This document shows positions 7,404-16,135 of a DNA stretch of 64,000 nucleotides, piece after piece. Location: assembly GCF_900100395.1 (NCBI RefSeq), contig NZ_FNFB01000013.1, forward strand, positions 62,001 to 126,000, given 5' to 3'. Numbering within the stretch: the stretch's first letter is position 1; each line of letters begins with the position of its first letter. This DNA is from Nonomuraea maritima. GTDB lineage: Bacteria > Actinomycetota > Actinomycetes > Streptosporangiales > Streptosporangiaceae. A program made the position numbers and the translations under genes. The notes under the pieces were generated by a model, which worked only from the letters and a program-made list of their open reading frames with translations, searched no databases and was not told the DNA's origin.

Positions 7404-9220
7404 AGGTCGTCCACCTCCGCGTGCGCGCGTCCGCCCGACAGCCTCGCGTAGCCGGGGCCGCGGTCGAAGAAGCGGCCGGCCGGCGGGCGCAGGCGGGCGC
7501 GCAGCTCGGCGGTGGCCTGCTCGTCGATGCGGTCGCCGTCGAGCACCACGCCGTAGTCGCCGAGCGCCCCGGCGATCGACACCTTGCCGTCGCGCACGTC
7601 GGCCGCCACCGCGCGCGGGTCGCGGTCGTACGGTGAGCCCCACCCGCCGCCGCCCGTCGTGCGGATGCGGATCAGCTCGCCCGCCTGCACCGGGTGGTCG
7701 TCGACGAGACCGTCCAGCTCCTTGCCGGCGATCTCGACGCGGAACGGGCGTCCGGCCAGGCCGCCCTTCACCCCCCAGCACGACAGGATCGAACGGTCGG
7801 CGATCGACATGTAGGAAGCGTCGCGCAGCATCCTGATGTGCTTGTCGTAGCCGAGCCCGCCCCGGTACATGCCGGGGCCGCCGGAGTCGCAGGCGAGCCC
7901 CAGCCGCTCGACCCGGAACGGCCAGCGCGCCTCGGCGAACTCCACGGGGATGTTGCGCGAGTCGGGCACGACGTGGATGGTGTCCTCGCCGTCGGCGTAC
8001 CAGCGGCCGCCTGAGCCTCCGCCGAGGACCTCTCTCATGAGGTACGGCCGCCCGTCGGCGTCGAGGCCGTGGACGCCCGTGTAGCGGATGGTCTCCTGGT
8101 CGGCCGGCATGCGCCCGCCGGTGGCCTTGGCCAGCACGCCCGCGAGGACGCCGAGCAGGCGCAGGATGACGAACGTGCGGGCGTTGGTCGGGGCCGGGAA
8201 GACCGGGGTGAGCAGCGTGCCCTTCTCGGGGAAGACCATCTCGATCAGCGGCACGACGCCCTCGTTCACGTCGAGCTCGGCCATGCGCTCGGGGGTGTCG
8301 GCCAGGTTGCGCAGCACGGGGGCCAGCCACTTCTTCAGGAACACGCCGTCCGCGTAGTCGCCGGCGTGGTTGATCGGGCCCTTGGCCTGGGGCGACGTGC
8401 CCGTGAAGTCGATGGTCAGCGGGGCGCGGCCCTCGGTGTGATCCACCGTGAGCGTGATCCGCTGGGTGTGCAGGCGGGGCTCGTCCACGCCGTCGTGCTC
8501 GGCGTAGTCCTCCCACACGTACGTGCCCTCGGGGATCTTCGACAGCAGCTCCCTGCGGAAAATCTCGGTGGTCCTGTCGATGATCGCGTCGAAGCAGCGT
8601 TCGACCTCCTCACGGCCGTAGCGCTCGAAGAGCTCGGCCAGCCGCCGCGCGCCCATCAGGCAGGCCGAGGACTCGGCGTCCAGGTCGCCGGCGAGGGAGT
8701 CGGGCATGCGGGAGTTGCGGGTCATGATGCGCAGCGCCGCCTCGTTGGGCACGCCCTGGTCCCACAGCTTGATCGGCGGGACCATCAGCCCCTCCTCGAA
8801 CACCGACCTGGCGTGCGAGGGCATCGAGCCGGGCACGGACCCGCCGATGTCGTCGTGGTGGCCGAACGCCTGCACGAACGCGACCACCTCGTCCTCGTGG
8901 AAGACCGGCACGGTGACGCACAGGTCGGGCAGGTGGCCGATGCCGCCCTCCGACAGGTAGACGTCGTTGTGGAAGTAGACGTCGCCGGGGCGCATGGTCT
9001 CGACCGGGAAGTCGCGCACGACGGGCTGGACGAGCGCGCTGTAGGAGCGGCCGGTGAGCTTGCGCATGCGGACGTCATGGATGCCGGCGCGGAAGTCGTG
9101 CGCGTCGCGGATCATCGGGGAGCGGGCCGTACGGGCGATGGCCGTCTCGACCTCGCGCTCGACGGAGGCGAGCGTGCCTTCGACGATCTCCACGAGGATG
9201 GGGTCAGCGGTGGTCATCAC
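7400..9220 (-). CDS. hyuB: Hydantoinase/oxoprolinase subunit B (HyuB)
   Basis: About 606 aa, matching HyuB. It starts with the family segment DPILVEIVEGTLASVERE and contains GHLPDLCVTVPVF, FGHHDDIGGSVPG and a C-terminal RIRTTGGGGWG loop. With HyuA it forms an ATP-dependent enzyme that opens hydantoin, N-methylhydantoin or 5-oxoproline rings. The start is GTG 9220 (GTGA overlap with the hyuA stop) or ATG 9217 (TGATG); either is coupled to hyuA. Which cyclic amide is used cannot be read from sequence. Confidence 0.88.
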   Translation of the reverse strand: MMTTADPILVEIVEGTLASVEREVETAIARTARSPMIRDAHDFRAGIHDVRMRKLTGRSYSALVQPVVRDFPVETMRPGDVYFHNDVYLSEGGIGHLPDLCVTVPVFHEDEVVAFVQAFGHHDDIGGSVPGSMPSHARSVFEEGLMVPPIKLWDQGVPNEAALRIMTRNSRMPDSLAGDLDAESSACLMGARRLAELFERYGREEVERCFDAIIDRTTEIFRRELLSKIPEGTYVWEDYAEHDGVDEPRLHTQRITLTVDHTEGRAPLTIDFTGTSPQAKGPINHAGDYADGVFLKKWLAPVLRNLADTPERMAELDVNEGVVPLIEMVFPEKGTLLTPVFPAPTNARTFVILRLLGVLAGVLAKATGGRMPADQETIRYTGVHGLDADGRPYLMREVLGGGSGGRWYADGEDTIHVVPDSRNIPVEFAEARWPFRVERLGLACDSGGPGMYRGGLGYDKHIRMLRDASYMSIADRSILSCWGVKGGLAGRPFRVEIAGKELDGLVDDHPVQAGELIRIRTTGGGGWGSPYDRDPRAVAADVRDGKVSIAGALGDYGVVLDGDRIDEQATAELRARLRPPAGRFFDRGPGYARLSGGRAHAEVDDL

Positions 9221-11229
9221 GCCCCCTGCCGGTCCGCGGTAATCACTACATTTCCGTATTCGTCGATCTTGGCGCTGAAGCCCGGATGGATCGGGATCGT
9301 GGAGCCGTACTCCTCGATCACCGCCGGACCCTGCACCGTGGCTCCAGGGCCGAGCGCGGCCCGCTGGTGGATCGGGGTGTCACGGGTCTCCTCGAAGTGC
9401 ACCTGCCGGACGGACGTCGCGCCCTCGCCCGGCTTCTCGAAGCGACGGATGACCGGCCGCGAGATCGGCCCGATGCCCGACACGCGCAGGTTCACCCACT
9501 CCACGTCGTGGCGGGGGTCGTCGCGGTAGGCGTAGCCGTACAGCTTCTCGTGGGCGTCGTGGAAGCGCGCGACCACCTCGGCCCGCCAGGCGTCGTCCAC
9601 CTCGCCGGCCGGCACGGGCACCCGCACCTCGTACGCCTGGCCGTAGTAGCGCAGGTCGGCCCCGCGCTGGAAGACCGGCTCGGCGAAGCCCTCGCGGCCG
9701 AGCTCGTCCCCCGCCTGCTGCTCCAACTCGCCGAAGATCGCGGCCGCCGCGTCCAGCGACAGGTCCCGGGTGACGTACGTACGGACGTAGTCGTTCTTGA
9801 CGTCCACCGTGAGCAGCCCGAACGCCGAGACGTTGCCCGGGTCGCGCGGCACGAGGACCGACGGCAGGCCGAGGATGTCGATCAGCCGGCAGGCCAGCAG
9901 CGGCCCCGACCCGCCGAACGTCACCAGCGGGAAGTCGCGCACGTCGAGCCCCCGCTGGACGGTGAGCCGCCGGATCGCGTTGCTCTGGTTGAACGCGCTG
10001 ATCTCGAGGATGCCCGTCGCCGTGCGCTCGAGGCTGAGGCCGAGCTTGCCGGCCAGCGCCTGGATGCCCGCGCGGGCGGCGTCGGCGTCCAGCGGGATCT
10101 CGCCGCCGAGCAGGTGCGGCGGGATGCGGCCGAGGAAGACATGGGCGTCGGTCACCGTCACCTCGGTGCCGCCCCTGCCGTAGCAGAGGGGGCCAGGGTC
10201 GGCGCCCGCGGAGCGCGGCCCGACCTTGAGCGTGCCCTCCGGGGAGACCCACGCCACCGAGCCGCCGCCCGCGCCGACCGTGACGATGTCGATCATCGGG
10301 ATCTTGACCGGGTAGCGGCCGATGCTGCCCTCCGTGGTGACGGAGGGCTCCCCGTCGGTCACCACGGCCACGTCGGTGGACGTGCCGCCGCCGTCGAGAG
10401 TGATCACGGACGGGTGGCCCGCCGTGGAGGCGATGAGCGCCGCGCCGAGCGCGCCGGCCGCCGGGCCGGACAGGACGGTGGTGATCGGCTTGTTGACGAC
10501 CTCACGCGCCGACAGGATCCCGCCGTTCGACTTCATGACCGAGAACCGCCTGCCGAGCCGGGTGGACAGGCCCGCGAGGTAGCCGCGCATGACCGGCTTG
10601 ACGGCGGCGTCGACGAGGGTTGTCACCGAGCGCTCGTACTCGCGGTACTCGCGCAGCACGTCGCTCGACAGCGAGATCACCGCCTCGGGGTGCTCGCGCC
10701 ACAGGATTTCGCGCATGCGGCGCTCGTGGGAAGGGTTGGCGTACGAGTGCAGGAAGCAGACCCCGATGGCGGTGATGCCCTTGGCGCGGAACCAGCGGGC
10801 CACCTCGACCGCCTGCTCCTCGCTGAACGGCCACACCTCCGCGCCGGTGTGGTCGAGCCGCCCGCCGACGGTCTTCACCAGGTGCACGGGGACGATCCGC
10901 GGCGGCTTCACCCAGAAGTAGGAGTTGCCGTAACCGTCGGGGACGCTCTGCCTGGCGATCTCCAGGACGAACTCGAACCCCTCGGTCGTGATGAACCCGA
11001 GGTCGCCGATCCGGTCCTCCAGCAGCCGGTTCGTGGCCACCGTGGTGCCGTGCACGATGCCCGTGACGTCGAGCGGGCCCAGCTTGCCGACGCCGGCGAG
11101 GAAGCCGTCGGCCGGGTCGGCCGGGGTCGACGGGGTCTTCGTGGTGAACATCTCACCGGACTCCTCGTCCACCGCCACGACGTCGGTGAACGTGCCTCCG
11201 GTGTCCACACCGATACGGACGCTACGCAT
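9217..11229 (-). CDS. hyuA: Hydantoinase/oxoprolinase subunit A (HyuA)
   Basis: About 670 aa, the ASKHA-fold ATPase half of the pair. The phosphate-1 loop GVDTGGTFTDVV is at residues 7-18, HGTTVATNRLLED follows, the phosphate-2 region is GGGTSTDVAVV and the glycine loop is GAGGGSVAWV. DPGPLCYGRGG is also typical. AGGAG lies 3 bases before ATG 11229. The gene leads a two-gene operon with hyuB, and a small membrane-protein gene lies immediately upstream on the same strand. The acetone-carboxylase relatives have a third subunit that is missing here, which favours hydantoinase/oxoprolinase. Confidence 0.9.
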   Translation of the reverse strand: MRSVRIGVDTGGTFTDVVAVDEESGEMFTTKTPSTPADPADGFLAGVGKLGPLDVTGIVHGTTVATNRLLEDRIGDLGFITTEGFEFVLEIARQSVPDGYGNSYFWVKPPRIVPVHLVKTVGGRLDHTGAEVWPFSEEQAVEVARWFRAKGITAIGVCFLHSYANPSHERRMREILWREHPEAVISLSSDVLREYREYERSVTTLVDAAVKPVMRGYLAGLSTRLGRRFSVMKSNGGILSAREVVNKPITTVLSGPAAGALGAALIASTAGHPSVITLDGGGTSTDVAVVTDGEPSVTTEGSIGRYPVKIPMIDIVTVGAGGGSVAWVSPEGTLKVGPRSAGADPGPLCYGRGGTEVTVTDAHVFLGRIPPHLLGGEIPLDADAARAGIQALAGKLGLSLERTATGILEISAFNQSNAIRRLTVQRGLDVRDFPLVTFGGSGPLLACRLIDILGLPSVLVPRDPGNVSAFGLLTVDVKNDYVRTYVTRDLSLDAAAAIFGELEQQAGDELGREGFAEPVFQRGADLRYYGQAYEVRVPVPAGEVDDAWRAEVVARFHDAHEKLYGYAYRDDPRHDVEWVNLRVSGIGPISRPVIRRFEKPGEGATSVRQVHFEETRDTPIHQRAALGPGATVQGPAVIEEYGSTIPIHPGFSAKIDEYGNVVITADRQGA

Positions 11230-11236
11230 GGGCTCC

Positions 11237-11620
11237 TCAGATTCGGCGACGGCCGAGCACTTCGTCGATGACTCGGGGCGCGTTCTCGGTGCCGACGTAC
11301 GCGGCCAGCCGCACCACCATCTCCTGGGACTTGGCGAGTTCCGCCTCGACCCTCGCCTTCCCCGACTGGCCGGCCTGCACCCCGAAATAGGCCCCGATGA
11401 TGGTGCCGACGACCCCGGCCACTCCGGCGAACAGGGTGGCGAACTGGCCGCTCGCGAACACGGCCGCCCAGAAGGCGGCCAGGACCGCGACGATGCCCAC
11501 CACGACGACGAGGAAACCGTACCGCCACCGCGTGGCGTCGGCCTGGGCGGCCGTCAGTTCGTCAGGCGTCATCATCGCCTCCAGTGCGGGCGGAGCGGTG
11601 GGGGGCTTGTCGGTGACCAC
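11237..11620 (-). CDS. Small two-helix membrane protein
   Basis: Unrecognised 127-aa protein. Two hydrophobic helices, about residues 34-57 (FLVVVVGIVAVLAAFW core) and 61-82 (FAGVAGVVGTIIGAYFG), are followed by a charged, possibly helical C-terminus ending in Arg-Arg-Arg-Ile. The GTG start at 11620 has GGAGG 7 bases upstream. It lies 7 bases before hyuA on the same strand, so it may be co-transcribed, but nothing links its function to hydantoinase. A role as a small membrane adaptor is only a guess. Confidence 0.7.
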   Translation of the reverse strand: MVTDKPPTAPPALEAMMTPDELTAAQADATRWRYGFLVVVVGIVAVLAAFWAAVFASGQFATLFAGVAGVVGTIIGAYFGVQAGQSGKARVEAELAKSQEMVVRLAAYVGTENAPRVIDEVLGRRRI

Positions 11621-11698
11621 AGTTGATCCTCCCTGTTACGTAGGGGAGAAATGTCCCACGCGGTCAGGTGACTAGCCAAGCCACTAAGCTGACGGCCC

Positions 11699-12349
11699 GT
11701 GACTGAACTGTCTGCCTTGTCTGCCGTTCCCTCTGGTGCCAGAGATGCCGTACTGAAGTTCTACTTCGGCCCCATGGACTGCGGGAAGTCCACCCTGGCG
11801 CTCCAGATGAACTACAACCACGGCCGACAGGGCCGGCGGGGGCTGGTGCTCACCAAGCACGACCGCTCCGGCGGGCCCAAGGTCACCAGCCGGATAGGGC
11901 TCGGTCTCGAGGCCATCGAGGTGGACGACTCCCTCGACCTGCTCGGGCTGGTGACGTCGTACGAGCGGGTCGACTACCTCATCTGCGACGAGGCGTGCTT
12001 CTACACCGTCGAGCAGATCGAACAGCTCGCCGACCTGGTCGACGAGCACGGCGTGGACGTCTACGCGTTCGGGTTGGCCTCCGACTTCCGCGCGACGATG
12101 TTCCCTGCGGCGCAGCGTCTCTTCGAGCTGGCCGACGAGGTGTGCCGGCTGCAGGTCGAGGTGCTGTGCTGGTGCGGGCGTCCAGGACTGCTCAATGCCC
12201 GCGTGGTCGGGGGCGTCATGGCGCGTACGGGCGAGCAGGTCGTGATCGGCGACACCGGCGACGAGCCGGTGCGCTACCAGGTGCTCTGCCGCCGCCACCA
12301 CCGCTCGGGCCAGCTGGGCGAGGGCTCCGGCGGCGCCGCGACCGCTTGA
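11699..12349 (+). CDS. tdk: Thymidine kinase
   Basis: Type II thymidine kinase that salvages thymidine to dTMP. The P-loop GPMDCGKST is at residues 24-32, the Walker B ICDEACFYT near residue 96, and the lasso-type zinc site CWCGRPG...CRRHH near the C-terminus (CxC and CxxHH). GTG 11699 is used, with about ten extra N-terminal residues before the LKFYFGPMDCGKS core. It is followed by a hairpin terminator. Confidence 0.93.
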   Translation: MTELSALSAVPSGARDAVLKFYFGPMDCGKSTLALQMNYNHGRQGRRGLVLTKHDRSGGPKVTSRIGLGLEAIEVDDSLDLLGLVTSYERVDYLICDEACFYTVEQIEQLADLVDEHGVDVYAFGLASDFRATMFPAAQRLFELADEVCRLQVEVLCWCGRPGLLNARVVGGVMARTGEQVVIGDTGDEPVRYQVLCRRHHRSGQLGEGSGGAATA

Positions 12350-12350
12350 C

Positions 12351-12378
12351 GCGCTCCCCGGCCTGAAGGCCGGAGCGC
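12351..12378 (+). terminator. Terminator hairpin after tdk
   Basis: GCGCTCC (12351-12357) pairs with GGAGCGC (12372-12378), and inside it GGCC (12360-12363) pairs with GGCC (12368-12371) around a TGAA loop, with a two-base bulge. It begins two bases after the tdk stop and lies before the convergent FrnE-type gene. Confidence 0.55.
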
Positions 12379-12410
12379 CACGGACGATCCCGGCAGCCGC
12401 CGACGCCCGG

Positions 12411-13079
12411 TCAGATGGCGCAGGTGCCGTCCTCGCACCCGTCGGCGGGGGTCGCGAGCTGCACGATCGGCGTCTGGCCCGTGCGCTCGGCCACCTCGTC
12501 GATGGCGGCGGCGAAGGTGTCCTCCGGCTGGGCGCCCGAGACGGCGTACTTGCCCTCGAACAGGAACAGCGGCACCCCGGTGACCCCGAGAGCGCGGGCG
12601 CGGTCGAGGTGCTCGCGCACCGCGTCGGCGCCCTCGCCGGTGTCGTCCACACCGACCTCGGCGGCGAGGGAGGCCAGCACGTCGCTGTCGGACACGTCGA
12701 GCCCCTCGACGAAGTACGCGCGGAACAGCCGCTCTGCCATCTCGGTGCCCCGGCCCTGGCGGGCGGCGAGCTCGGTCAGGCGGTGCGCCTCCAGCGTGTT
12801 GGCGCTGAGGGCGTCGGCATAGTTCATCTCCAGCCCGTCGTCCTGGGCCACGCCGACGACCCGGTCGATCATCTGCCGGGCGTTCGGGCCGAACTTGCGC
12901 TCCATCGCCGGGATGATCGACTCGGACTTCTCGGGGGTGCTCGGGTCGAGCTGGAACGGGCGCATCGTCACCTCGATGGTGCCGCCCTTGGCCCGGAACC
13001 GCTCGGCGGCCTTGGCGAACCGGGCGTGCCCGATATAGCACCAGGGGCACACGACATCAGAAAAGATCTCCACCTTCAT
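12411..13079 (-). CDS. DsbA-family oxidoreductase, FrnE-like
   Basis: Thioredoxin-fold disulfide oxidoreductase of 222 aa with no signal peptide, so cytoplasmic. It opens MKVEIFSDVVCPWCYIG, with the active site CPWC at residues 11-14. The cis-Pro region is GVTGVPLFLFEGKYAVSGAQ and the end has a Cys pair (CEDGTC). These features match FrnE/2-hydroxychromene-isomerase-like DsbA proteins. The ATG at 13079 overlaps the stop of a 60-codon upstream frame (ATGA), so it is translationally coupled. An ATG four codons earlier is possible but would add residues before the conserved start. Confidence 0.88.
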   Translation of the reverse strand: MKVEIFSDVVCPWCYIGHARFAKAAERFRAKGGTIEVTMRPFQLDPSTPEKSESIIPAMERKFGPNARQMIDRVVGVAQDDGLEMNYADALSANTLEAHRLTELAARQGRGTEMAERLFRAYFVEGLDVSDSDVLASLAAEVGVDDTGEGADAVREHLDRARALGVTGVPLFLFEGKYAVSGAQPEDTFAAAIDEVAERTGQTPIVQLATPADGCEDGTCAI

Positions 13080-13258
13080 GTACGGTCCCAACCCCGCCGC
13101 TCACTCCGTGATTCCTGCCCGATGAGTCCTGCACCGACGCCCTCCTCCAGCCGACGCGTCACCCAGCGACCGACTCCTTCGACCGGTGCGTCATCCGGCA
13201 GCCACTTCTCGGGCCGCTCGCCGCTCCTCCAACCGGTGGGGCCGGTACCGCGCGTCAT
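13076..13258 (-). CDS. Small coupled gene, 60 aa, unknown
   Basis: A short frame fills the gap between two genes exactly. Its ATG overlaps the upstream gene's stop by four bases (ATGA at 13258-13255), and its own TGA overlaps the FrnE start by four bases (ATGA at 13079-13076). The product is basic and Arg/Trp/Gly-rich (WRSGERPEKWLPDD, GVGRWVTRRLEEGVG), with no membrane segment. The double overlap is the usual sign of a real cistron in this genome, though it could instead be a leader that couples FrnE translation. No family recognised. Confidence 0.5.
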   Translation of the reverse strand: MTRGTGPTGWRSGERPEKWLPDDAPVEGVGRWVTRRLEEGVGAGLIGQESRSERRGWDRT

Positions 13259-14148
13259 TCGGCGGCCAGTTCCTCCAGCCGGTAGGGCAGGTACGCCGAG
13301 TCGTCCACCAGCGCCGAGGCGCCGCGCCACCAGCCGAACCACTCGCCGCTGCGCCACATCCAGTCGACCCGCTCGATGGCGGCCACCACGTCGCCGACCG
13401 TGAGCCAGTCGCCGAGCTGCTCCTCGGTCGCGCCGTGGCGCAGCGCCCACGCCCGCAGCGTGGCTGCGGCCTCGGCAGAGACCTCGCGCGCGTACGGGTC
13501 GGGGCTCTCGCCCGGCAGCCGGTGCGGGCCGAGCCCGGCCGCCACGCCCCAGCTCCACTGCGCCTCGGCGGGACGCGAGTAGCGCAGCGACTGGAAGTCG
13601 AGGTTGGAGCCCAGCTCGCCGCTGGAGCGCCGGGTGACGACCGCGTCGAGCCGTCCGCCCGCGTCGAAGTGGACGACGAGCCGCTGCCCCGGGCTCGCGT
13701 CCCCCGGCAGGTCGAAACGGTCTTCCGCCTGCCACGAGTTCAGGTCGACCTCGGCGACCGGCGGACCCCACACCTGGTCGGCGGCGTCGTCGGAGACCCA
13801 GGCGGCGAGCATCTCCAGCGCCGACAGGTCGGTCCACGGCTCGATGGCGACGGCGGTGCTCAGCACCTCGTCGGGTGCGGGCAGCTTGCCGCCGCGCGGT
13901 CGCGTCCACCACTCCTCGCCCAGCTCGCGGCTGCCGACCAGAAGCGCGGCGACGGCGGCCAGCTCGGCGGAGCGCCGGGTGAGGGACGCGCCGACGGCCA
14001 GTTCGAGCGCCCGCGCGGTACGGTCGTCGCCCAGCACGGGGCGCACGTCGGCGACGAGCGTCGCGGCCGTCGGCCGCTCCTCGCCCAGAAGGTTGCGTAC
14101 GACTTTCCTGGCCTCGGTACGTGCGTCTTCAGCGTGTGCCTCCCGCAT
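13255..14148 (-). CDS. Conserved hypothetical protein, 297 aa
   Basis: Unrecognised soluble protein. The first 80 residues are Ala/Arg/Leu-rich helices, and the C-terminal part is Trp-rich (VDWMWRSGEWFGWW near residue 262). The middle contains a NSWQAEDRFDLPGDASPGQRL segment that looks like a beta-domain. It is first in a probable three-gene unit with the 60-codon frame and the FrnE-type oxidoreductase, joined by ATGA overlaps. Function unknown. Confidence 0.65.
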   Translation of the reverse strand: MREAHAEDARTEARKVVRNLLGEERPTAATLVADVRPVLGDDRTARALELAVGASLTRRSAELAAVAALLVGSRELGEEWWTRPRGGKLPAPDEVLSTAVAIEPWTDLSALEMLAAWVSDDAADQVWGPPVAEVDLNSWQAEDRFDLPGDASPGQRLVVHFDAGGRLDAVVTRRSSGELGSNLDFQSLRYSRPAEAQWSWGVAAGLGPHRLPGESPDPYAREVSAEAAATLRAWALRHGATEEQLGDWLTVGDVVAAIERVDWMWRSGEWFGWWRGASALVDDSAYLPYRLEELAAE

Positions 14149-14238
14149 ACCGCCACGCTACGCCGGGAGATCCTTTTCCGCGAGCCTCGAATCCCCCGCC
14201 GACCTGCACCAGTGCACCCACCGGTGACGGGCGGGACG

Positions 14239-14290
14239 GCGGCGGTGGTTCAGTGGCGGCGGTTCAGTGGCGGCGGTTCAGCGGCGGCGG
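14239..14290. repeat. 14-bp tandem repeat spanning the coxG stop codon
   Basis: Units of the form GGCGGYGGTTCAGT are repeated three times (the first has a T variant), and a fourth begins but diverges. Each unit carries the TCA that is the stop codon on the minus strand, so the stop of the CoxG-like gene has been copied several times downstream of itself. It looks like slippage or local duplication rather than a known element. Confidence 0.75.
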
Positions 14291-15093
14291 GAGGTGCGGC
14301 CGACCAGCCAGCCGAGGGCGGCGCCGGCGAGGGCCACGGCCGCGCCCATGCCGAAGGACGCCAGCATCACCCACGGGCGGGTCTCGGCGGGCCGCCGGGC
14401 GGGGCGCTCGTAGACCGCTCCTCCGTGCTCGACAGCGGGGCTGCGTGCGGTCGTCACTCCTGCGGGGCCGGTCGGCTGTGCGGGGACGAATGGCCTGGCG
14501 GGCACGCTCTCCCGCACCCCGCCCGCACCCCCTTCGCCCGCGTACCGAGGGGTGCCGGGAGCTCCGGCGCCGCCGGAAGCCGTTCCGTGGGCAAGGCCCG
14601 CATCGGTGAGGACGGTGGGCTCCCCGCCGGCGAAGGCGGGCGCGGCGACGGCGGCTGGGGTGTTGAGGTGGGTGTCCACGGCGGTGAAGAAGTCGGCTGC
14701 TGTGCGGCGGGCGACCGAGGTCAGCATGCGCTGGCCGACGCCGCCGATCATGCCGCCCACCACGGCGTCGGCGTCGTAGTCGACGCGGGTGCCGCCGTCG
14801 GTCTCGCTCAGGCGTACCCGCACGGTGGCGTCCACGGTGCCGGGCGCGCCCTGGCCGCGCGCCCGCAGGGTGAAGCTCTCCAGTTCCAGCGGGTCGGACA
14901 GCACCACCTCCCCCTGGTAGACGCCCTTGATCGAGGCCACTCCGGCGGTGAGCGTCATCCGGTACGCGTCCGGCCCGGTCTCCTCCAGCCGCTCGCACCC
15001 CGGGATGGTGCGTACCAGCACCGCCGGGTCCTGGAGCGCCGCCCACACCAGGTCTCTCGATGCGCCGATCACGGCACTGCCCGCCACGTTCAT
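14278..15093 (-). CDS. CoxG-like SRPBCC protein with C-terminal membrane anchor
   Basis: The N-terminal 150 residues are a START-like CO-dehydrogenase subunit G domain: MNVAGSAVIGASRDLVWAAL, a DPAVLVRTIPGCE motif, then DYDADAVVGGMIGGVGQRML. In Oligotropha CoxG recruits the molybdenum enzyme to the membrane. A Pro/Ala/Gly linker (about residues 150-235) leads to one hydrophobic helix (MLASFGMGAAVALAGAALGWLVG) and an Arg-rich tail, so it is tail-anchored. The two molybdenum hydroxylase operons lie more than 13 kb away; it may serve one of them, but that is inference. The 3' end sits in a 14-bp tandem repeat. Confidence 0.8.
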   Translation of the reverse strand: MNVAGSAVIGASRDLVWAALQDPAVLVRTIPGCERLEETGPDAYRMTLTAGVASIKGVYQGEVVLSDPLELESFTLRARGQGAPGTVDATVRVRLSETDGGTRVDYDADAVVGGMIGGVGQRMLTSVARRTAADFFTAVDTHLNTPAAVAAPAFAGGEPTVLTDAGLAHGTASGGAGAPGTPRYAGEGGAGGVRESVPARPFVPAQPTGPAGVTTARSPAVEHGGAVYERPARRPAETRPWVMLASFGMGAAVALAGAALGWLVGRTSRRR

Positions 15094-15184
15094 GTGCTCA
15101 CTCTAGGCACGGGGACCCCGCCCGATAAGGGCAAGACCTGCCAGAGGCGAGCCGCGTCGTGTCGCGGTGGCAGGATAGTGGCCC

Positions 15185-16090
15185 ATGATCGAAGGGCGGC
15201 GGAGAGGCGCGGGACGAGCCGTACGGACGGCAGGTGTGGCGGGCTTAGTGGTCCTCGCCGCCTCGTGCGCCCCGGCCCGCGGGCCCGTGACCGCCCCGGC
15301 CACCCTGACGGCCCGGCCGCATGGCGGCGAGAGCACGCCGTCCGCCGGGCCCACCGGGCGGCCGTCCCCCACTCCCACCCCCGCTGTCACCGCGCCGCCG
15401 GGCGTCAAGCCGCGCGCGGGCGAGGTGCGGACGATCGCCGGGTCCGGTGGCCTGCCGCCCGTGGTGAGCATGATCCCCACGAAGCGCAAAGTCGTCTTCC
15501 TCACCATCGACGACGGATGGGAGCAGGACCCTGGCTTCGTCCAGCAGGTCCGAGACGAGCGCGTCCCGGTCACGGTGTTCGCCATGCGCGACGCCGTCGA
15601 GGCCCGAGGCGTCCCCGACCAGGCCGGCGGCACGGCGAGGTACGTCGGGGCCGGCAAGTGGGACTACTTCCGGCAGCTGCGTGACGCAGGAGCCCCCGTC
15701 GAGTCGCACACGCTCACCCACCCCGACCTGCGCACCCTCGGCTACGCGGCCCAGCGCCGCGAGATCTGCGGTTCCGCGCAACTGCTCGGCAAGGAGCTGG
15801 GCAGGCGGCCCGAGCTGTTCCGCCCGCCGTACGGGAGCTACAACACCGACACGCTGCGGGCCGCGAAGAGCTGCGGCATGGACACCGTGCTGCTGTGGTC
15901 GGCCACCGTCCAGCCCGGCGGCAAGATCGCCTACCAGGTGCCCGACAAGAAGCTGCGCCCGGGCGACATCCTGCTCGTGCACTTCCGTCCCGGTCTGGCG
16001 CATGACTTCCGCGTCCTGGTGAACAAGATCAAGCGCCGCGGCTTCGCGCTGGGCGACCTGCGCGCGTACCTGGACGCGGCCAAGTCGTAG
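15185..16090 (+). CDS. Polysaccharide deacetylase family lipoprotein (NodB domain)
   Basis: Secreted metal-dependent deacetylase, 301 aa. It has an N-terminal signal with a lipobox-like VVLAASC (Cys 28), then a Pro/Thr-rich linker to about residue 80. The NodB domain begins at KVVFLTIDDGW (catalytic Asp-Asp at 109-110) and continues with ESHTLTHPDL (metal His), ELFRPPYGSYN and ILLVHFRPG. All five motifs are present, so it should be active. Likely targets are N-acetyl groups on peptidoglycan or other wall glycans. The lipobox -3 Ala is not ideal, so simple secretion is possible. Confidence 0.87.
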   Translation: MIEGRRRGAGRAVRTAGVAGLVVLAASCAPARGPVTAPATLTARPHGGESTPSAGPTGRPSPTPTPAVTAPPGVKPRAGEVRTIAGSGGLPPVVSMIPTKRKVVFLTIDDGWEQDPGFVQQVRDERVPVTVFAMRDAVEARGVPDQAGGTARYVGAGKWDYFRQLRDAGAPVESHTLTHPDLRTLGYAAQRREICGSAQLLGKELGRRPELFRPPYGSYNTDTLRAAKSCGMDTVLLWSATVQPGGKIAYQVPDKKLRPGDILLVHFRPGLAHDFRVLVNKIKRRGFALGDLRAYLDAAKS

Positions 16091-16135
16091 TGACTTGCCC
16101 CTACGGGGACACACCAGGGTCATCCGGCCGAGAGG

